Shown piece by piece: positions 17,138 to 25,302 of a stretch of 36,439 nt of DNA. The translations under genes and the position numbers were made by a program. Within the stretch, counting starts at the first letter, position 1, and each line of letters opens with the position of its first letter. The notes under the pieces were generated by a model. That model was not told the DNA's origin and searched no databases. It was given only the letters and a program-made list of their open reading frames with translations. The stretch is from an uncultured Bacilli bacterium. GTDB taxonomy: Bacteria; Bacillota_I; Bacilli_A; RF39; UBA660. Where the stretch lies: assembly GCA_944331835.1 (NCBI GenBank), contig CALVIU010000010.1:1-36439 (forward strand), written 5' to 3'.

Positions 17138-17169
17138 AACTATAGATGGCGAAACATCTATAGTTTTTA
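17136..17169 (+). terminator. Terminator of the mraZ-pbp operon
   Basis: AAAACTATAGATG (17136-17148) pairs with CATCTATAGTTTT (17155-17167), loop GCGAAA, then T. It overlaps the stop codon and is nearly identical to the rpe terminator at 5053. Confidence 0.85.
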
Positions 17170-17181
17170 TTTGGATAGCCA

Positions 17182-17222
17182 AAAAAGGACTGTATGGCTT
17201 TGACGTCAAACAGTCCTTTTTA
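17182..17222. terminator. Bidirectional hairpin between convergent genes
   Basis: AAAAAGGACTG (17182-17192) and CAGTCCTTTTT (17211-17221) form 11 pairs with A and T tracts on both sides. It can serve the plus-strand pbp gene and the minus-strand gene ending at 17235. The loop holds a 12-base palindrome, TTTGACGTCAAA. Confidence 0.8.
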
Positions 17223-17234
17223 AAGTTCATATAT

Positions 17235-17480
17235 TTAATTGAAATTCTTTAATTCATCTTGATGTTTATTCAAAAAAGCTTGTATAGCTGTATCAAATTC
17301 TTGATCGCTTTCTAGTTTTACAAGATATTCTTCATTATTTTCAATTTTTACTTTTCTTATACAAAAATCCATTACATCATTTTCATTAGTTAAATAAACA
17401 TATTTAATACCATTTATTAATATTTCATCAGTAATAACAAAAGTACCATTTTCTAAATCAATCACTTTTACTTCTTCCAT
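17235..17480 (-). CDS. DUF1292-like small acidic protein
   Basis: This 81-residue protein starts MEEVKVIDLENGTFVITDEI and has the strand pattern and acidic character of DUF1292 proteins, like the product at 12421. Function is unknown. It is read on the minus strand, with a GGAGG ribosome binding site inside the upstream gene. Its ATG overlaps that gene's stop by one base (TAATG). Confidence 0.7.
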   Translation of the reverse strand: MEEVKVIDLENGTFVITDEILINGIKYVYLTNENDVMDFCIRKVKIENNEEYLVKLESDQEFDTAIQAFLNKHQDELKNFN

Positions 17481-18184
17481 TATCTGCCTCCGCCGTTAAG
17501 TTTTGTTAATAATTCTTGGACTTTTTCTATATCATTTTGCCCATATGCTAAAGTTACATCTCTCATAAATCTAATGTAATCATCTTTTTCCATTCCTAGA
17601 CTTGCTAAATAATCTGTAAAGTTAGTATGATTACAAGCTCTTACTTCTTCTTCAGTATAATCTAACGGATTTTCCGTAACAATATCTTGAAGCTCGTGCA
17701 TTATCTTATCCATATATTCATCTCTTTGATAATCATTTAATCCTAAGTAAGTTCCATATATTCTTGTGTCAATATCAATATCTTTGTTTTCATTAAGAGT
17801 TTCTTGAGCTATTTTTCTAACATCATCATAATACCAAGTATAACCATTACCATCACTACTTAGTGTATTAGTATAAACAACGTTATCATTTACATGATCA
17901 GCTACTATATTTACAAATTCATTACGTGCAACATTATCCTTTGTTATATCAATCATTTTACTACCAACACCTAAAACTGTAGCAGTGGCAACAATTCCAA
18001 TAATAGCCTTTTTAACAAAATCTCTTTGTTTGTTCTTTGGTCTAGTTTGATATTTTATCTTAGTTTGTCTTAGTCTTTCTTCTTGTTCACGTTCAATGCT
18101 TTCACGTCTAGCTCTAGCATAATTTTTATTAACCAAAGCTAATACTTCTTGATCCTCTTGATTAAATTTATCTAAAGTATCCAT
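17480..18184 (-). CDS. Uncharacterised single-pass membrane protein
   Basis: I do not recognise a family. The 234-residue protein has a charged, Arg/Glu-rich N-terminal region (about residues 20-55), one membrane segment (about 57-80, KKAIIGIVATATVLGVGSK), and an outer helical part rich in Asp and Tyr with one Cys. The start has AGAAGG upstream on the minus strand. It forms a two-gene unit with the DUF1292-like gene and is divergent from the AAA+ operon, with only about 137 bases between the two starts. Confidence 0.7.
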   Translation of the reverse strand: MDTLDKFNQEDQEVLALVNKNYARARRESIEREQEERLRQTKIKYQTRPKNKQRDFVKKAIIGIVATATVLGVGSKMIDITKDNVARNEFVNIVADHVNDNVVYTNTLSSDGNGYTWYYDDVRKIAQETLNENKDIDIDTRIYGTYLGLNDYQRDEYMDKIMHELQDIVTENPLDYTEEEVRACNHTNFTDYLASLGMEKDDYIRFMRDVTLAYGQNDIEKVQELLTKLNGGGR

Positions 18185-18207
18185 TTAACTACCTTCTTTC
18201 TAATATT

Positions 18208-18236
18208 ATTTTAACTTAAGATAAAAAGATATGCAA
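18208..18236 (-). promoter_or_regulatory. Promoter of the minus-strand two-gene unit
   Basis: On the minus strand TTGCAT (18231-18236) is followed after 17 bases by TAAAAT (18208-18213), about 24 bases before the ATG at 18184. Confidence 0.65.
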
Positions 18237-18265
18237 CATTTTTTACAAAATAGTAAATGTCAATA

Positions 18266-18294
18266 TTGCAAATACATTTTTTGTTTGGTATAAT
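18266..18294 (+). promoter_or_regulatory. Promoter of the AAA+/DUF2357 operon
   Basis: TTGCAA (18266-18271), a 17-base spacer and a perfect TATAAT (18289-18294) preceded by TGG, an extended -10. It lies 28 bases before the first ATG and back to back with the minus-strand promoter. Confidence 0.8.
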
Positions 18295-18321
18295 TTAAAA
18301 AGAATAGGTTAGGTGACATAG

Positions 18322-19395
18322 ATGAGTTTAAGTGTTATCGATAAATATGTAGAAAAAAAGAAGAAAGATCTCTTGGAATATTCCAAAATATTGGAATCAT
18401 TGATAACCTTAGAAGATAACAAAATGTGGAATAATAAATCTGAATTTAGTGTATACTCCAAAGAAATAATATCATTATATGCCGATAAATATTACTTTGA
18501 TAATAATATCCACCGTGATAATCCGATTGAATATTCCAACGATAATATCAATTATGTATTACAATCGATAATTGAATATTGCAAAAATAATAATAAGGAA
18601 AGTATGCTACGAGAGTTAAAAAACGAAACGTTTTTACTTTCTGTAATCATTTGTACTTCTTGCTATTTGGATATCGCTACAAATGTTGTTGATGGACAAT
18701 TTGTAGATACTAAAAATAAATTTAAATATTTATTAAATTATTTAAAGAAAACTAAAATATTGAAAGTATTTGCATCTGATAAAGTACGTATTAATGATTT
18801 GTTTAATATTATTAAGAAAAATACTAAAGAAGATAGCAAATTCTTTGAATATTTTAAAAGTGATGACTATTTTAATAGATATAAAATATATACTAAAGAT
18901 CCATATTATTATTTAGTTGAGTTTGAATATAATATTCCAGAATTAAAAGATTTTGATGAATCTTTAGTAAATAAGGTTAAAAATAGTTATCAAACTAAAT
19001 TGTTGGGAGTATCTCTCGATTTGCTTAGTATTCATATTTTAGAAGAACTAGTAAGTAATAGGGTAGTAAATACTTATCTTATAAAGTTAGATGAAGTATT
19101 AAATAGGAAACCAAATTTATTAAAAGTATTTGATGATAAATATTTTAAAGAGCATATTAAAGTATTAGTTCCACTAAATAAAGAAGTAGAATTTAATGAT
19201 ACAATTAATGCTATTAGTAAAATGGGAATTAATATTTTATATGAATATGATGAAGCTGGCAACGTCAATGAAAACAAATTCACCTATGATATGGAAGTAA
19301 TAGTGCCAGAAGGATTTTTAGATAATAATGCTGAAAATAAATATACATGGGATAAAAATGGTGTAAAGTTTGTAAGTAAGAATAAGGAGGATTAA
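18322..19395 (+). CDS. Uncharacterised protein, first gene of the AAA+/DUF2357 operon
   Basis: No family is recognised. The 357-residue protein is Lys/Asn/Tyr-rich, mostly helical to about residue 290, and ends in a strand-rich segment (FTYDMEVIVPEGFLDN). There is no signal peptide; one moderately hydrophobic helix near 107-120 (FLLSVIICTSCYLDIAT) is more likely a buried core than a membrane pass. AGGTGA at 18311-18316 sets the start. The stop is 3 bases before the AAA+ gene, whose ribosome binding site lies inside it, so the two are surely co-translated. A partner or adaptor for the AAA+ protein is a reasonable inference. Confidence 0.75.
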   Translation: MSLSVIDKYVEKKKKDLLEYSKILESLITLEDNKMWNNKSEFSVYSKEIISLYADKYYFDNNIHRDNPIEYSNDNINYVLQSIIEYCKNNNKESMLRELKNETFLLSVIICTSCYLDIATNVVDGQFVDTKNKFKYLLNYLKKTKILKVFASDKVRINDLFNIIKKNTKEDSKFFEYFKSDDYFNRYKIYTKDPYYYLVEFEYNIPELKDFDESLVNKVKNSYQTKLLGVSLDLLSIHILEELVSNRVVNTYLIKLDEVLNRKPNLLKVFDDKYFKEHIKVLVPLNKEVEFNDTINAISKMGINILYEYDEAGNVNENKFTYDMEVIVPEGFLDNNAENKYTWDKNGVKFVSKNKED

Positions 19396-19397
19396 TT

Positions 19398-20903
19398 ATG
19401 AGTGTGTATGGAGAATTTTTTACAAAATTTATGGAGCCTTTCTTTGAAGGATTATTAGAAATAGTTAAAGGAATAGGCCGTGGTTTAGGACAAATGTTTA
19501 ATGTCGTTAACTATGTAACTGTTGTTAATGATTATAAAAGTGATTTAACTGGTGTTGGTATGGTTATCATGATTTTATCAATTATTTTATTGTTGGCATT
19601 ATTTGCAGTAATAATATTTTTGATTTATCGGGCAGTTAGAACATATGTAAGATATCGCCGAAATGTTAAGAAAGAAGATAGATTAATTGAAGAAATCGAA
19701 GTATTAAATAATGAAATTTTAAAATTAAAAAGACAAAATGCTAAGATTGCTGAACTTACCAATGAAAATGGCGAAATTGAATATGATGAAAATGGTAAAG
19801 TTAAAAACGAATTAAAAGAAGGAGAAAGCAGATTCTTTAAACTTAGCAGTGTTGATGCTAAATTCAAAGAATATACTCCGGAAGAAATTCATAACAATTT
19901 TACTTTACAAGAATTATGTGATACATTCAGAAACTTTTCAGCTTCTAAATTAGGATTATATTACGATATTAATTTAATAAGATTGTTTATTGCTTCGTTT
20001 GCTTCAAATAAACTTATAATTCTAGAAGGTATTTCTGGTACTGGTAAAACTTCTCTTGCTTATGCTTTCGGGGAATTTACTAAAAATGAAACAACTGTAG
20101 CAAGTGTTCAACCATCATGGAGAGACTCAACTGAAATATTTGGATATTTCAACGAATTTACAAAGAAATTTAATGAAACTGAAATATTAGAAAAGATGTA
20201 TGAAGCCCAATATACTGATGAAGTTTATATTACACTTCTTGATGAAATGAATATTTCTCGTGTTGAATACTATTTTGCGGAAATGTTATCTATTCTAGAA
20301 CTTCCTAATAAAAAGGATTGGGTTGTTGAATTAGTTCCAAATGTATGGCCTGGAGATCCTGAAAAATTGGATGAAGGAAAATTAAAAATTCCTGAAAATA
20401 TGTGGTATATTGGTACAATTAACAACGATGACTCAACATTTATGATTACTGATAAGGTTTATGATAGAGCAATGCCTATTGCAATTGATGATAAATGCGA
20501 AGAATTTGAATCTCCTGATACTGAAGCAGTACAAATCAGTTATAAATATTTTGAAGGATTATTTGATAAAGCTGAAAAGGAACATCCAGTTACTGATGAA
20601 ACTCTTGAAAAAGTTGCTCAACTTGACCGTTATGTAATTGATCATTTCCGTCTTGCTTTTGGTAATCGTATTGTTAAACAACTTCGTGAATTCGTTCCGG
20701 CATTTGTTGCTTGTGGTGGCGATGAAGTAGCAGGTATCGATTATCTAATTGCTCATAAGATTTTAAGAAAATTTGAACAATTAAATTTAGCATATATTAA
20801 AGACGAAATTGATGGATTAATTAATTATTTAGAAAAATTATTTGGAACTGGTAAAACTCCAGAATGTAAAGCATATTTACTTCGCCTTAAGAAGACAATA
20901 TAG
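19398..20903 (+). CDS. Membrane-anchored McrB-like AAA+ NTPase
   Basis: This 501-residue protein has an amphipathic N-terminus, one strong membrane helix (about residues 52-78), a coiled coil (about 88-125) and a C-terminal AAA+ domain. Walker A is GISGTGKT (211-218), Walker B is LLDEMN with D282 and E283, the sensor 1 region is GTINNDD (N342, N343), and R357 is a candidate arginine finger. The LDEMN and IN-x2-D patterns are those of the McrB branch, where MNxxD is the GTPase signature; whether this one uses GTP or ATP cannot be told. McrB proteins drive a McrC nuclease in type IV restriction. A membrane anchor is unusual. AAGGAGG precedes the start. Confidence 0.8.
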   Translation: MSVYGEFFTKFMEPFFEGLLEIVKGIGRGLGQMFNVVNYVTVVNDYKSDLTGVGMVIMILSIILLLALFAVIIFLIYRAVRTYVRYRRNVKKEDRLIEEIEVLNNEILKLKRQNAKIAELTNENGEIEYDENGKVKNELKEGESRFFKLSSVDAKFKEYTPEEIHNNFTLQELCDTFRNFSASKLGLYYDINLIRLFIASFASNKLIILEGISGTGKTSLAYAFGEFTKNETTVASVQPSWRDSTEIFGYFNEFTKKFNETEILEKMYEAQYTDEVYITLLDEMNISRVEYYFAEMLSILELPNKKDWVVELVPNVWPGDPEKLDEGKLKIPENMWYIGTINNDDSTFMITDKVYDRAMPIAIDDKCEEFESPDTEAVQISYKYFEGLFDKAEKEHPVTDETLEKVAQLDRYVIDHFRLAFGNRIVKQLREFVPAFVACGGDEVAGIDYLIAHKILRKFEQLNLAYIKDEIDGLINYLEKLFGTGKTPECKAYLLRLKKTI

Positions 20904-20910
20904 GTGAATC

Positions 20911-21996
20911 ATGAATATAGTTGATTACATAAATAATTTAAATAAAGAAAAAGTCGAAAAATTTATTGAGTCTACTAGTTCAGATATAATTATCAAAAGT
21001 GATATTGAAAAAAAAGTAAGTGATACATCTTGGATCGATATGGTCGAAGAATGTATCCCTTATCTTGATAATATTATTAGAAATCCTCGTAGATTTATTG
21101 TTCAAGAAGAAAATATTGTACCAATTGAAAAGGCTAAAGTAGTAACCGAAGAATCAATTAGACATTTGGCACAAAATACTAATTTAATTCAAGAAGTTCA
21201 TGATGATGGTACAGTTATTCCCCTTAAGCTTTTAAACGTTTATCGGGAAGAAACAATCGACCTTTATGAAAATAGATTTATTAAATCATTAGTTGATAAT
21301 CTATATACATTTGTGCAAAATAAACTTAATGAATCAGACCAAAGATCATATGCTAAAGTGCATAATGTAGTAACTTATCAAGGAGAAAAAAAAGATAAAA
21401 GTGCATCATATAAAATTAATTTAACTCTTGAAAGCAATTTTGATGACGAAGTTGATGCTTCTAAAGATGGACATACTTTGGAAGAACGCATCGAGCATAT
21501 TAGAGATGTCATCGGAGCTTTTAGATCATCAACATTTATTAAAGGGTTAAAGGAAAGTAGTCCAGTACGTAGTCCAATTAGAAAGACAAACGTAATACTT
21601 AAAGAACCAAACTTTATGAAAGCACTTGATTTATGGGAATATTTAGAAAAAAATAATATTAAACCGATGACTTCAATAGTTAGTGAATCAAAAGAAAGTA
21701 AAGATGCTAATATAAAAGAAAAATATGATTTAAGCTTCTTTATTGATACGGATGCATTAAGAGAATCTAAGAGTGAAGCACCAGTATATAATGAAGCAAT
21801 TATTAGTAAACTTATCAATGATTTTGTATATTCAGGAGATGTAACTGAAGCTGATTTTAAGAAAATATTGAATAAAGAATTCAAAGAAGCAAGTAAGAGA
21901 AAACTTAAGGAAGAAGCAAATGTTAAGAAATGCTTCAAAAACTTCTTTGATGAATTTGATAAGAAATCCAAAAAAGCATTTAGCTTATTAAAATAG
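20911..21996 (+). CDS. DUF2357-like (McrC-related) partner protein
   Basis: This 361-residue protein carries the pattern of DUF2357 proteins: EESIRHLAQNTNLI (residues 80-93), then REETIDLYENRF (112-123), corresponding to the family's RxLAxHT and TxDxxENRF segments. DUF2357 proteins pair with McrB-type AAA+ proteins and often carry a PD-(D/E)xK nuclease domain. I see no clear nuclease motif in the C-terminal half (about 200-361), which is Lys/Glu-rich and helical. It may therefore be a regulatory or adaptor partner, or hold a divergent nuclease. It starts 8 bases after the AAA+ stop, with AGGTGA overlapping that stop. Confidence 0.65.
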   Translation: MNIVDYINNLNKEKVEKFIESTSSDIIIKSDIEKKVSDTSWIDMVEECIPYLDNIIRNPRRFIVQEENIVPIEKAKVVTEESIRHLAQNTNLIQEVHDDGTVIPLKLLNVYREETIDLYENRFIKSLVDNLYTFVQNKLNESDQRSYAKVHNVVTYQGEKKDKSASYKINLTLESNFDDEVDASKDGHTLEERIEHIRDVIGAFRSSTFIKGLKESSPVRSPIRKTNVILKEPNFMKALDLWEYLEKNNIKPMTSIVSESKESKDANIKEKYDLSFFIDTDALRESKSEAPVYNEAIISKLINDFVYSGDVTEADFKKILNKEFKEASKRKLKEEANVKKCFKNFFDEFDKKSKKAFSLLK

Positions 21997-22011
21997 TGAG
22001 GGATGAATTTT

Positions 22012-23676
22012 ATGGCAAAGAAAAAAGAAGAAAAGATAAAGAAAAATAGTAACAGAGAAGTAATAGATTTAAAAGAATTTATGCTTTTAGATGCTAAAAA
22101 GCAAGATGAAACTATCAAGAAAACTCTTGATATTATGTATGAAGGAAGCATCGAAGTAACTAAAAAGCATATTGAGAAAGTTTTAAATATCTGTTTTGAT
22201 ACCAAAGACAATGAAGTTTACTTACCAGGTAGTTTAAAAGTAGAAAAAACTGGTAGTAAATTATTATTCTATTTTGCTAAACGTAACAATGTGGGACTTA
22301 TCATTCTTTTTCTTCTTGCATTCCTATTTATGGGTGGCTTTGCTACATATACTGGAGTTCAATATTTAGGAAGATTACAAATGAATCAAGATTTAGATGG
22401 TGACGGTGTTGCTGATTTAAACATCGATTTAGATGACGATGGCATTTGTGATATTAACTGTGATACTGATAAAGATGGTAAACCTGATCGTAATATTGAT
22501 TACCAAGGTAATCGTAAGCCAATATTTAATGTTCAAATGGATGATGGTACAATATTTAATCCAGTAAATCAAGATACTGATGATGATGGTATTTGTGATA
22601 TCAATTGTGATATTGATAAAGATGGCTGGCCAGATACTAATATCGATTTAGATGGTGATGGAGAGCCAGATATCAACATTGATACTAATGGTGATGGCGT
22701 TGCAGATATAAATATTGACACAAATGGTGATGGAAATCCCGATATTAATATTGATTCTGATAATGATGGTGTATGTGACCGTAATTGTGTTCCACCTTCA
22801 ACACAAAACAAAGGTGAATTAGATGTCGATTTAGATGGCGACGGAATATGTGATGTTAATTGTGATACCGATGGTGATGGAAAACCTGATACAAATTTAG
22901 ATTATTGGGGAGATAAAAATCCAACATTTAATGTCGAAGATGAAGAAGGAAATATTGATAATCCTACTAATCAGGACACTGATGGTGATGGAGTATGCGA
23001 TATCAATTGCGATATAAATGATGATGGCTGGCCAGATACAAATATTGATTTAGATGGTGATGGAGAGCCAGATGTCAATATCGATACTAATGATGATGGC
23101 ATACCAGATTTAAATATTGATACCGATGGTGATAAAGAACCAGATATGAACATTGATACTGATGGCGATGGGGTATGTGATGAAAATTGTGCTTCCATTG
23201 TAACTGATGATGGTACAACTGATGGTATTTATCAGGAAGGCGATGATGATCTTGATTTCAATACTGCTAGCTTAATTGTTATTTTTGAATCACAAAATAA
23301 AGTTGTAGCAGATAATATTTATCCTGATGATCAAGTTGGCGAAGGATTTAATACTACAATACCAGATTTAGTATTTACAGTCCAAAACATGACTAATCAA
23401 ACCATATATTACGATTTAAGTTGGATAGTAAACGAAAATACTTTTGAAAGTACTAATTTCTGGTATCGAGTTGCTAGTGATAATAACGGATTTAATCAAG
23501 ATTGGATTACTGCTCCAAAAACAGATAGTGTATTTGCAAATAGAATAGCAATTGCTCCTAATGTAACTCAGACTTACCATATTTCATTTACATTACATGG
23601 AACTGGTGAGGAACAAAACTATGACCAAGGTAAAATCTTTGATGGTCAAGTATCAATTGAATTGAATGAAGAATAA
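22012..23676 (+). CDS. Single-pass membrane protein with calcium-loop (TSP type 3-like) ectodomain
   Basis: The ATG at 22012 is chosen because GTGAGGG (21996-22002) lies 9 bases before it; the ATG at 22003 abuts that site. The 554-residue protein has a basic cytoplasmic N-terminal region of about 90 residues and one membrane helix (about 93-116). The ectodomain has roughly 20 DxDxDGxxD-type calcium loops as in thrombospondin type 3 repeats, arranged as two copies of about 130 residues. A beta-rich C-terminal domain of about 150 residues follows. Six CDxNC (Cys-x3-Cys) motifs are spread through the repeats. There is no sorting signal. As the last gene of the AAA+ operon, it may be the surface sensor or exit point of that system. 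Confidence 0.8.
   Translation: MAKKKEEKIKKNSNREVIDLKEFMLLDAKKQDETIKKTLDIMYEGSIEVTKKHIEKVLNICFDTKDNEVYLPGSLKVEKTGSKLLFYFAKRNNVGLIILFLLAFLFMGGFATYTGVQYLGRLQMNQDLDGDGVADLNIDLDDDGICDINCDTDKDGKPDRNIDYQGNRKPIFNVQMDDGTIFNPVNQDTDDDGICDINCDIDKDGWPDTNIDLDGDGEPDINIDTNGDGVADINIDTNGDGNPDINIDSDNDGVCDRNCVPPSTQNKGELDVDLDGDGICDVNCDTDGDGKPDTNLDYWGDKNPTFNVEDEEGNIDNPTNQDTDGDGVCDINCDINDDGWPDTNIDLDGDGEPDVNIDTNDDGIPDLNIDTDGDKEPDMNIDTDGDGVCDENCASIVTDDGTTDGIYQEGDDDLDFNTASLIVIFESQNKVVADNIYPDDQVGEGFNTTIPDLVFTVQNMTNQTIYYDLSWIVNENTFESTNFWYRVASDNNGFNQDWITAPKTDSVFANRIAIAPNVTQTYHISFTLHGTGEEQNYDQGKIFDGQVSIELNEE
22387..23196 (+). repeat. Duplicated block encoding calcium-binding repeats
   Basis: Two in-frame copies of about 400 bases are offset by 402 bases. 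For example, GATGGCTGGCCAGATA begins at 22621 and again at 23023. Each copy encodes about 130 residues with the same order of loops and the sequence GWPDTNIDLDGDGEPD. Sequence divergence between copies indicates an older duplication. Confidence 0.85.
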
Positions 23677-23694
23677 GCTTGCAAGAGCTTTTTT
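23675..23694 (+). terminator. Terminator of the AAA+/DUF2357 operon
   Basis: AAGCTT (23675-23680) pairs with GAGCTT (23685-23690) with one G-U, loop GCAA, then a T run. The -35 of the next promoter (23679-23684) is buried in the hairpin. Confidence 0.65.
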
Positions 23695-23707
23695 CTTTTG
23701 CTATAAT
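23679..23707 (+). promoter_or_regulatory. Promoter of the tandem RNxxxH protein gene
   Basis: TTGCAA (23679-23684), a 17-base spacer and a perfect TATAAT (23702-23707), 24 bases before the ATG at 23732. It gives the gene its own transcription despite its close position to the operon. Confidence 0.75.
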
Positions 23708-23731
23708 ACTAAGAAAACAAGGGGGAGAAAT

Positions 23732-25300
23732 ATGCAAGGAGTAGAAAAGGCTAGTTTAGGTACAAGATATTTATTAAAATATTTAGAAAATAAAAAACCC
23801 GTATATTTTGATGTTGTAAAAAACTGTATATCAGAAGTAAGATTTTGGGCTTTAGTTATGCACTTTTGTAACAATATGGATGATCTGTTTAAAGAACTTC
23901 CTGATGAAATAATAGCTAAGGTATTTAAGAGTGAAAAAATAGCTAAAGTAATTGATGTATTAGATGGAAGTAAATCTGTCGTTTATCAATATGGAACAGG
24001 TTACCATTCATCTATTATAGAAAACTATCGCACTCAAATTCGCCTTATTCGCAATTGTCTAGCCCATGGGAATTTTTCCTTCGACGGAGAAAAGATAAGT
24101 GTCCAAAATCCATCTTTAGATTTCTGGGCGACATTTGATATTAAATGGTTTGAGGCTCTGGTGTTGAGTTTACTATCGAATCATATGATGAAAAAAGGAA
24201 TAACTGATTATAGCATTATTGCTACAGAATCCCTTGAGGGAAAAGCTGTTAGTGAAATGCTAGCATTAAATAATACGGGAAGTTTAAATTTAATAAAAAT
24301 TACATGTGTTGCTGATAACCCTAAAGCAGTTATCAGCAAATTTCCTAAATTGGCTAAAGTAGAAAATAGAATTAATTTTAATCAAATGAAAACATCTTTT
24401 ATAAGAGCCTTATATAAAGAGATACAATTAAAGTCTTTAGAAATGCCACCGAAAGAGGCTTTCACTAATGCTCTTTACCTTTTAAAAAGAGCGTATGCTG
24501 GTATATTGGATATTGAATGTATTAAATTAGATGATAATCTATTCAATGATTCAGAATTTTTAAAATTAAGCCTTAAAGATGGCTGCATCTATTTAACAAA
24601 TAAATGCAATAAGGAAAACAAAGTAATGCGTAATACAATTGATTTAAAAAGCATTTTAGCAATATTAGATCAAATAGAAGCTGGAAAAGAATTGACATTA
24701 GAAACTGAATATGAGTTTAAAGACTATGAATTATTTTTATTAAAATTGTATGGTTATATATTGTTTTCCCAAAAGTTTTCAGTTTATCATCAAGAAAGAA
24801 TGCAAGATATATTTGAAGAGTATTTAGAATATCTTAATCAACATTATGTTCATGCTCACAATGTTTGGAAAGAATATATAAAAAAGATTAGTAAAAGTGT
24901 TGATGCATTAATGTTATCTAATGCTAGCAGTAGAGAAATAGAGCTATGGAAAGAGCGATTAAAAATGTATAAAGATCGTTTAGATAGATTAGTAAATGAA
25001 GATATTAATGAACAAACATTTTGGAATTTTAGAAACTCCTTAACTCATGGACTTGTTGAAGAAGCAGGCGATAGAATTATCTTTTATGGTGAAGAACCAG
25101 AGATAATGTTACCAAAATTAAATAGTAAAACTAAGGAATTACTTTTAACAAGCTTTCGGAATAAAGGAAGAACATTTGAGTTAAATGTAGATAAGAATAT
25201 ATATTTACAAATGCTTGACAGATTATATGAAAAAGCTGGTATAGAAATTAGTGTAAATATTGCCAAATATCGTCAAAGAAAAGGGTATTTAAAAAGTTAA
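23732..25300 (+). CDS. Tandem HEPN-like protein with two RNxxxH motifs
   Basis: The start at 23732 follows GGGGGAG; the frame is open upstream but overlaps the previous gene and promoter. The 522-residue protein has no membrane helix. Two matching segments stand out: IRLIRNCLAHGNFSFDGEKI (R107, N108, H112) and FRNSLTHGLVEEAGDRIIFY (R434, N435, H439). Both are an R-N-x3-H-G motif followed by a short beta hairpin. R-x4-H with Asn at the second position is the catalytic signature of HEPN ribonucleases in toxin, abortive infection and CRISPR effector proteins, but it also occurs in HEPN domains with other roles. The two copies lie in equivalent N- and C-terminal helical regions, suggesting an internal duplication. 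RNase activity is inference. Confidence 0.65.
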   Translation: MQGVEKASLGTRYLLKYLENKKPVYFDVVKNCISEVRFWALVMHFCNNMDDLFKELPDEIIAKVFKSEKIAKVIDVLDGSKSVVYQYGTGYHSSIIENYRTQIRLIRNCLAHGNFSFDGEKISVQNPSLDFWATFDIKWFEALVLSLLSNHMMKKGITDYSIIATESLEGKAVSEMLALNNTGSLNLIKITCVADNPKAVISKFPKLAKVENRINFNQMKTSFIRALYKEIQLKSLEMPPKEAFTNALYLLKRAYAGILDIECIKLDDNLFNDSEFLKLSLKDGCIYLTNKCNKENKVMRNTIDLKSILAILDQIEAGKELTLETEYEFKDYELFLLKLYGYILFSQKFSVYHQERMQDIFEEYLEYLNQHYVHAHNVWKEYIKKISKSVDALMLSNASSREIELWKERLKMYKDRLDRLVNEDINEQTFWNFRNSLTHGLVEEAGDRIIFYGEEPEIMLPKLNSKTKELLLTSFRNKGRTFELNVDKNIYLQMLDRLYEKAGIEISVNIAKYRQRKGYLKS

Positions 25301-25302
25301 TA

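Noticed and set aside
21378-22211. 277-codon open frame on the minus strand
   Set aside because: It lies opposite the DUF2357 and TSP3-like genes, has a Ser/Phe/Leu-rich composition typical of an antisense shadow, and has no ribosome binding site or promoter.
22569-23198. Two minus-strand Ser/Pro-rich repetitive open frames
   Set aside because: They are the antisense reading of the Asp/Gly calcium-loop repeats; their repetition follows from the coding strand.
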